Notes under the pieces: generated by a model
The model's database searches: none
Told to the model about the DNA's origin: nothing
Seen by the model: the letters and a program-made list of their open reading frames with translations, nothing else
Assembly: GCA_014381385.1 (NCBI GenBank)
Contig: JACNLR010000172.1
Coordinates: forward strand, 1-5,890
Origin: Planctomycetota bacterium
GTDB taxonomy: Bacteria; Planctomycetota; Phycisphaerae; Phycisphaerales; SM1A02
Direction: 5' to 3'
Length of the DNA stretch: 5,890 nt
Position numbers and translations under genes: made by a program
In this document: positions 1-4,170 of the stretch, in pieces
Layout: every line of letters starts with the position of its first letter
Numbering within the stretch: position 1 is the first letter of the stretch

Positions 1-34
1 AGTGACACTGTGCATTACTTAAAAAAGGACCGTT

Positions 35-391
35 TTAAGGGTTTCTAGGTGGGTTTAAAGGGTATTTGACCGGAACTAGTTTAAGTGTAAAGTCCTCGTA
101 TTCTACGGTCGTGTCACTCGTTTCTCTGGACTCTCGTATTCTTCCCTTTTTCAATATTGCACAACAGTTACTGTTCGTGAAAAGATGACCGTGATGTGTT
201 CTATAATCGTTCTGGTTGAACCAGTTCGCAATCTGGACGAAATTGAACCTATCGTGTTTCATTGTCTTAATAGTTTCATAAATAAAGGACTGATGATTAG
301 TGTACGGATATACCTGTAATTTCTTCGTTTTTAGAATAATAGTGAATGACAAGAATGCTTCAAAAACCACCTTTGGTACGCATTCAGTCAC
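35..391 (-). CDS. Small stand-alone recombinase-type helix-turn-helix protein, function unknown
   Basis: Open frame of 118 aa with a GTG start and TAA stop. Residues about 33-90 resemble the DNA-binding 'Recombinase' segment of large serine recombinases. The pattern IANWFN (54-59), then YRTHHG (63-68), F71 and ILKK (79-82) matches the usual IA..LN..G..T..G..F......IL. No serine-recombinase catalytic domain is present in the frame, so integrase activity is not expected. I recall similar short proteins of about 90-120 aa, with a KxxVYPYT-like lead and a basic RxRxSR tail after the helix-turn-helix, in marine bacterial genomes. Their function is not known to me. The start is uncertain: the GTG at 391 has a GGAG 11 nt upstream, but homology-like sequence only begins near residue 22, so the TTG at 352 (residue 14) is an alternative. 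By hand count GC is about 38 %, clearly below the neighbours. It lies 31 nt downstream of the membrane gene on the same strand and may be cotranscribed. The reading frame is fairly sure; the role is unknown. Confidence 0.6.
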   Translation of the reverse strand: MTECVPKVVFEAFLSFTIILKTKKLQVYPYTNHQSFIYETIKTMKHDRFNFVQIANWFNQNDYRTHHGHLFTNSNCCAILKKGRIRESRETSDTTVEYEDFTLKLVPVKYPLNPPRNP

Positions 392-402
392 GGTGGAATA
401 GT

Positions 403-420
403 CTCCAACGGTGGTTGGGG
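403..420 (-). other. Short hairpin between the two minus-strand genes, covering a possible RBS
   Basis: CCAAC (405-409) and GTTGG (414-418) form a 5-bp stem with a 4-nt loop, and an outer C-G pair (403/420) is separated from it by one C/A mismatch on the minus strand. In the minus-strand RNA, the 3' arm contains GGAG, the only Shine-Dalgarno-like stretch before the GTG at 391. It could weaken translation of the small gene, or it may be chance. There is no U-tract after it on the minus strand, so it does not look like a terminator. Confidence 0.25.
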
Positions 421-422
421 AT

Positions 423-1613
423 TTAATTCGCCCCCGAGGATAAGGTCTCGGGTGGTTTATTTTTTAACATTTTAAGTCTGATTGGTGCGGTGAATTCAAG
501 GAAAATTGCGCCAATAAGGGCAGCAATAGCAAATGGTGGGGGCAACACGCCGATGCCGACTAGAAGTGCAGCCATACAAAGTTGGGAAACACCAGCATCT
601 ACAAGGGGTAGAGCAAGGCGCATTGCATCGCCGCTTTTTCGCCCAAGAATCCCCAAACCAATAATGCCTCCGAGCCAGCGTGCATCAGCGCAAAATAAAA
701 GCACAAGGAGAATCGGCCAGAATTGCAAATGCTCAAGCGGGTTGATGAGCACAAGTGCGGTTGCCATTACGCTGGGTATTGCACCGTAGTCAACAAAGAG
801 CTGAAGCCACAACAAGCGTTTTGATGGAATGAGCCAAAGCAGGGGGAGCAAAAGAAGAGGGAGCATCCAGATAAGTGCCATCGCGCCATGTACTTGCCAT
901 GCGGCATACATCGCAATCATACTTGCAACAAGCCAAGCAACTCTACCGCAGCGTAACATTAAAAGTGCACCGCCTAGTTGTATCTTGTCTGCTGCCCGTT
1001 TTTCCCATGTTGCAAGTGTCCACGGACCTGCTCCGATGCACGCGCCAAGTGCCAATACAGCGGGCAATTCCATTTTAGTTACTGCCAAAAGCAGCAATGT
1101 ACTTATGCCGATTGGAACTATCGCTGCCCAGAAGCCAACAGATAGCGACATCGATGGCGTAGCAGTTCCCCTAGCACGGCAGCGAATGCTCCCGCTCAGG
1201 AGTATGAGGACTATAAGCAGCATGGAGTAAGTACGAAGGGTCCTTTGCTCCTTCCATTGCGCAGTTTTCCAAGCATCTTTGAGGATTGAGAGTTCGTAAT
1301 GCAGGTCAGCCTTCAATTGCAACAAACTATTTTCGTCAAGCCCAAGCGCCGTTGCGGCTAGGATATCCGTTTGCTGTTGTCGGTCAAGTTGTATGACTTG
1401 ATTGTGGGCTGCGCTTCCACCTTGAAATATACCTTCCCAATAGACGGGGGCTACCGATCCAAAAATAGCTGGGCCAAGCAGAATCCCACCAATAACCCCC
1501 CCGAGCATCGCCCAAGCCCGAATCTTCGTCATTTTCAAAATACACGCGAAGAGAAGCGGAATAATAAGTAACAGGGTGTGCTGGATTGTGCTGTTGATAA
1601 CTAGGTCTTGCAT
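423..1613 (-). CDS. Polytopic membrane protein, divergent CPA-type cation:proton antiporter-like
   Basis: Protein of 396 aa with about 10-11 hydrophobic segments, near residues 10-27, 33-56, 129-141, 157-177, 183-200, 220-239, 243-261, 277-290, 297-318, 331-355 and 356-375. It is therefore an inner-membrane protein. The second segment carries GGILLGPAIFG (42-52), close to the 'GxLLGPxxxG' signature of CPA2 sodium/proton exchangers. ALGACIGAGP (188-197) sits where CPA2 proteins have their TM4 unwound stretch. The segment after it reads RCGRVAW (221-227), where active exchangers carry the ion-binding Asp. Between TM2 and TM3 there is a hydrophilic, helix-prone region of about 70 residues (57-127), which is unusual for this fold. 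The ATG at 1613 keeps the first hydrophobic segment; AGAG and TAGAG lie upstream without a strong Shine-Dalgarno. The gene is divergent to folP, with a 21-nt gap. Transport of a cation is an inference, and a non-transporting or different membrane family remains possible. Confidence 0.6.
   Translation of the reverse strand: MQDLVINSTIQHTLLLIIPLLFACILKMTKIRAWAMLGGVIGGILLGPAIFGSVAPVYWEGIFQGGSAAHNQVIQLDRQQQTDILAATALGLDENSLLQLKADLHYELSILKDAWKTAQWKEQRTLRTYSMLLIVLILLSGSIRCRARGTATPSMSLSVGFWAAIVPIGISTLLLLAVTKMELPAVLALGACIGAGPWTLATWEKRAADKIQLGGALLMLRCGRVAWLVASMIAMYAAWQVHGAMALIWMLPLLLLPLLWLIPSKRLLWLQLFVDYGAIPSVMATALVLINPLEHLQFWPILLVLLFCADARWLGGIIGLGILGRKSGDAMRLALPLVDAGVSQLCMAALLVGIGVLPPPFAIAALIGAIFLEFTAPIRLKMLKNKPPETLSSGAN
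433..465 (+). terminator. Terminator-like hairpin plus T-run on the plus strand, inside the 3' end of the membrane gene
   Basis: CCCGAG (433-438) pairs with CTCGGG (447-452) over an 8-nt loop, followed 4 nt later by a T-rich run (456-465, nine T of ten). The T-run follows the hairpin on the plus strand only, so the signal would stop plus-strand (antisense) transcription, not the membrane gene transcript. No plus-strand gene is visible upstream. It could limit antisense transcription or be a coincidence within codons of the C-terminal tail. Confidence 0.3.
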
Positions 1614-1620
1614 CGATTAC

Positions 1621-1628
1621 TCTATACC
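1621..1628. promoter_or_regulatory. Possible bidirectional -10 element between the membrane gene and folP
   Basis: A shared TATA core (1623-1626) reads TATACC on the plus strand (1623-1628) and TATAGA on the minus strand (1626-1621). Each hexamer ends 6-7 nt before an ATG: folP at 1635 and the membrane gene at 1613. That spacing would place transcription starts at or next to both start codons, giving leaderless or nearly leaderless mRNAs. No convincing -35 element is seen at 16-18 nt on either side. This is an inference from spacing and symmetry only. Confidence 0.25.
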
Positions 1629-1634
1629 TCTTGT

Positions 1635-2492
1635 ATGCCTCCCATCGCAACATCTTGGCAATGTAGAGAACGCGTAGTATCGTTGGAATCTACTGTACTT
1701 GTGGGAATTTTAAATGTAACACCCGATAGTTTTAGCGATGGAGGAGAAAATAGCACTGCGACTGTTGCAATCAATAGGGCAATCGAGATGGCAAGCGAAG
1801 GCGCAACTATTATTGATGTCGGGGGTGAGTCAACAAGACCTGGCGCAACTCGCGTCTCTGCAAAGGAGCAAATACATAGAGTCCTTCCGGTCATTGAGGG
1901 AATTCGCAAGCAAAGCAGCGTGCTGATTTCCATTGATACGACGTTGTCTGAGGTTGCTGCAGGAGCGATTGAAGCAGGCGCAGACATCATCAACGATGTT
2001 TCAGCTGGCGAAGAGGATAGTGGCATTTTTTCACTTGCTGCGCAAACGGGAGCAGGTCTTGTGCTTATGCATAGGCGATTGCCACCGGAACATGATAACT
2101 ACGCAGATTCCTATGACCATGACCCAGAGTCTTTGGACATCGTGCAAGACGTTTTGGATACCCTTCTTGGTCAAGTCACCAAAGCGATGGAGAAAGGGGT
2201 TAAGAGAAATACGATTGCCCTTGATCCGGGTTTAGGTTTTGGAAAAAGTGTCGAGCAAAATTGGCAAATCGTCGAACAAGTAGGCCGCATTGCATCGCTT
2301 GGGTATCCCGTATTTATTGGTGCGAGCCGAAAACGATTTATTGGTGCAACAGAGGACATCCAAGAGCCAAAGTTGCGGGACTCAGCTTCAGTTCAAGTAG
2401 CAAAGCAAATGGAAGCGAAGGGGGCGCAAATTTTTCGAGTGCATAATGTTCCAGACCACGCACGAGTGCTACAATCCCATGTTCACAAGTAA
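1635..2492 (+). CDS. folP: Dihydropteroate synthase
   Basis: This enzyme condenses 6-hydroxymethyl-7,8-dihydropterin diphosphate with p-aminobenzoate to give 7,8-dihydropteroate in folate synthesis; it is cytosolic, with a TIM-barrel fold. With the ATG at 1635 the protein is 285 aa, normal for the family. Visible motifs in order are GILNVTPDSFSDGG (24-37), GGESTRPG (63-70), SIDT (99-102, D101), INDVSAG (119-125), DPGLGFGK (197-204, D197 and K204), GASRKRF (229-235, including K233) and RVHN (268-271, R268 and H270). These cover the known pterin and pABA/phosphate contacts. The MH segment reads LMHRRLPPE (144-152) rather than the common MHM.G.P form. A TTG at 1608 would extend the frame by 9 residues but overlaps the divergent gene and adds nothing conserved. 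The sequence W..R.R..L just before the barrel fits the ATG start. No Shine-Dalgarno is visible. It is first in a unit with trxA, 29 nt downstream. Confidence 0.96.
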   Translation: MPPIATSWQCRERVVSLESTVLVGILNVTPDSFSDGGENSTATVAINRAIEMASEGATIIDVGGESTRPGATRVSAKEQIHRVLPVIEGIRKQSSVLISIDTTLSEVAAGAIEAGADIINDVSAGEEDSGIFSLAAQTGAGLVLMHRRLPPEHDNYADSYDHDPESLDIVQDVLDTLLGQVTKAMEKGVKRNTIALDPGLGFGKSVEQNWQIVEQVGRIASLGYPVFIGASRKRFIGATEDIQEPKLRDSASVQVAKQMEAKGAQIFRVHNVPDHARVLQSHVHK

Positions 2493-2508
2493 CCCGTATT
2501 CAACAAGT

Positions 2509-2513
2509 AGGAG
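2509..2513 (+). promoter_or_regulatory. Ribosome binding site of trxA
   Basis: AGGAG lies 8 nt before the GTG at 2522, ideal Shine-Dalgarno spacing, and settles the non-ATG start. It is one of only two clear Shine-Dalgarno sequences in the window. Confidence 0.8.
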
Positions 2514-2521
2514 ATAGACCC

Positions 2522-2839
2522 GTGGCATTAGAATTTACAGACACTAATTTTCAAGAAGAAGTTCTTGACGCAGACCAACCCGTCCTCGTTGATTTTTGGG
2601 CAGAGTGGTGTGGCCCTTGCAAAATGCTTGGACCAGTTATCGATGAACTTGCAGGTGAGTACGAAGGCAAAGCAAAAATCGGTAAAGTTGATATTGACAA
2701 TAATCGTGATGCAGCGGTGCAATATGGCATTCAATCTATCCCAAGTATTATTATCTTTAAGGGCGGAGAAATTGTAAACAAGTTTGTCGGCATAACAGCA
2801 AAAGACCAACTTGCGCAGGCCCTTGACGAAGCAATGTAA
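2522..2839 (+). CDS. trxA: Thioredoxin
   Basis: Cytosolic protein-disulfide reductase of 105 aa, full length for a classical single-domain thioredoxin. The active site WCGPCK is at 29-34 (C30, C33), with the buried Asp of the family at D24 (VDFWAEW). The cis-proline loop is SIPS (72-75, P74), and the C-terminal part reads FKGGEIVNKFVG as usual. There is no signal peptide, so it acts in the cytoplasm on targets such as ribonucleotide reductase or peroxiredoxins (family knowledge). It starts at GTG, supported by a strong Shine-Dalgarno. It probably shares a transcript with folP (29-nt gap without promoter signs), and its stop is only 4 nt before the tRNA gene. Family assignment is secure; a thioredoxin reductase is not in the window. 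Confidence 0.97.
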   Translation: MALEFTDTNFQEEVLDADQPVLVDFWAEWCGPCKMLGPVIDELAGEYEGKAKIGKVDIDNNRDAAVQYGIQSIPSIIIFKGGEIVNKFVGITAKDQLAQALDEAM

Positions 2840-2843
2840 ATTT

Positions 2844-2916
<73 letters not shown>

Positions 2917-2921
2917 CATTA

Positions 2922-2966
2922 CCAAGAAGAAAAACCAACCACACTGTGGTTGGTTTTTCTTCTTGG
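2922..2966 (+). terminator. Long perfect palindrome acting as intrinsic terminator after tRNA-Ala
   Basis: Two 22-nt arms (2922-2943 and 2945-2966) are exactly complementary around a single central C. The GC-rich inner part (CCAACCAC with GTGGTTGG, 2935-2942 and 2946-2953) followed by TTTTTCTTCTT is a standard terminator core. The A-rich 5' flank pairs with the T-run, so the signal works in both directions. It begins 5 nt after the tRNA, ends the folP-trxA-tRNA unit, and separates it from the peptidase gene. Confidence 0.8.
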
Positions 2967-3021
2967 CATTAAACGCAAGTGACTACCCCAACGAGCAAAG
3001 CGAGTCATGTAAACTACATCT

Positions 3022-4170
3022 ATGAATCATAAAACAGCGCGTGTTATGGCGGGGAATGCATCGACGAACAAATCGCTGTATAGAACCGTCCGTTTTATGG
3101 TGCATGATGCGATGATAGCGATTGATTTGCCAGACGGAACGCGTACCCTCATTCTTCGCGAAATCGAAATGGATCGAGCGAAAAAACATGCCCGCGCAGA
3201 CCGCGTGTATGGCTACAGTGATTTTGCTCCAAGTTGCGGGCTCTCTGGCGATAGAGAAACTGGAGCGGCTCAAGCGACTGCGGAGTGCTTGCGTCGAAAC
3301 GGAATCACCAATGTCATCGGCGACCGTACACTGCCACTGCTCTACGTCGATGAAATGCAAGCAGCAGGAATTAGTGTTGAACTTGACGCGGATATAGGTG
3401 TTACCGATCGCCGCGTCAAAGACGATGAAGAAGTCGCAAATCTACGTGCTGCACAAAAAGTCACAGAAGAAGCAATGCGGATGGCATGCGAAACGGTTGC
3501 AACTGCTTCCGTAGAAAACGACGGCTCGTTGCTTGTTGGAGATAAAATTCTTTCAAGCGAACGCCTACGTACAATGATTGACAAGTTTTTGCTTGATCGA
3601 AATTTTTTTAATCCGCCATGTATTGTTGCAGGCGGTCGCGATGGCGGTGATTGCCATGAACTTGGCAGCGGGCCCTTGTTCACTGGGCAACCTGTCATCA
3701 TTGATATCTTTCCACTTGATAAACGTTCGATGTACAACGGAGACTGCACTCGCACCGTTGTGCATGGTGAAATTACATTTGAAGTACAAAACATGCATAG
3801 TGCAGTAGTAGCATCAAAAGCAGCTGCAATCTCAGTTGTTAAAGCGGGAGTCAGCGGCGAAGAGATTCACCTTGAAACACTTCGTGTATTACAAGAGCAT
3901 GGCTTTAAAGAAGGTCTTCCAACAGAAAACGACCCAGAATCTTTTTGTTCGATGCCACATGGAACGGGTCATGGAATTGGTCTTGACGTACATGAACCTC
4001 CGTTACTTGATAGAAAGGGCCCAGCGCTTTTGACAGGGGATGTTGTAACTATTGAGCCGGGGTTATACAGCCGTGCAATCGGTGGAGTTCGTGTTGAGGA
4101 CATGGTGCTAGTTACGCAGAGTGGTTGCGAAAATTTTAACTGCTTACCAGAAGGATTAGTATGGAGTTGA
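3022..4170 (+). CDS. M24 family metallopeptidase, aminopeptidase P (Xaa-Pro) / creatinase-like
   Basis: Protein of 382 aa with a shorter N-terminal creatinase-type domain (about 20-130) and a C-terminal pita-bread catalytic domain (about 135-375). All five expected metal ligands are visible: D228 (IIDIF), D241 (NGDCTRT), H317 (HGTGHGIG), E345 (IEPGLY) and E359 (RVEDM). H324 (DVHEPP) is the second conserved His of the family. It is therefore predicted to be an active dinuclear metal peptidase or hydrolase, probably removing N-terminal residues before proline, though some M24 members have other substrates. There is no signal peptide, so it should be cytosolic. A TAA at 3010 bounds the frame; the ATG at 3022 lacks a Shine-Dalgarno, and the ATG at 3046 (residue 9) is a weaker alternative, because RVMAG (7-11) already looks family-like. 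Its last 10 nt overlap the next gene, which suggests coupling. Confidence 0.9.
   Translation: MNHKTARVMAGNASTNKSLYRTVRFMVHDAMIAIDLPDGTRTLILREIEMDRAKKHARADRVYGYSDFAPSCGLSGDRETGAAQATAECLRRNGITNVIGDRTLPLLYVDEMQAAGISVELDADIGVTDRRVKDDEEVANLRAAQKVTEEAMRMACETVATASVENDGSLLVGDKILSSERLRTMIDKFLLDRNFFNPPCIVAGGRDGGDCHELGSGPLFTGQPVIIDIFPLDKRSMYNGDCTRTVVHGEITFEVQNMHSAVVASKAAAISVVKAGVSGEEIHLETLRVLQEHGFKEGLPTENDPESFCSMPHGTGHGIGLDVHEPPLLDRKGPALLTGDVVTIEPGLYSRAIGGVRVEDMVLVTQSGCENFNCLPEGLVWS
4150..4155 (+). promoter_or_regulatory. Ribosome binding site of the propeller gene, inside the peptidase gene
   Basis: GAAGGA ends 5 nt before the ATG at 4161 and lies in the last codons of the peptidase gene. A second ATG at 4176 has GGAG (4163-4166) 9 nt upstream, so both starts have a plausible site. 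The arrangement fits translational coupling with the peptidase stop at 4168-4170. Confidence 0.55.

Noticed and set aside
829..1230. Plus-strand 133-aa frame and neighbouring plus-strand frames (490-789, 875-1078)
   Set aside because: They lie antisense to the well-supported membrane protein, have no recognisable motif, and their composition reflects the codons of the opposite strand.
1608..1634. TTG start for folP, extending it by 9 residues
   Set aside because: It overlaps the divergent membrane gene, has no RBS, and adds residues not expected in dihydropteroate synthases. The ATG at 1635 gives the normal length.
1622..2026. Minus-strand 134-aa frame
   Set aside because: It is antisense to the folP signature motifs and shows no domain of its own.
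3010..3015. TAAACT as a -10 element 6 nt before the peptidase ATG, parallel to the folP arrangement
   Set aside because: The spacing is suggestive of a leaderless start, but no -35 is visible at the right distance and the hexamer is weak, so it is not listed as a feature.
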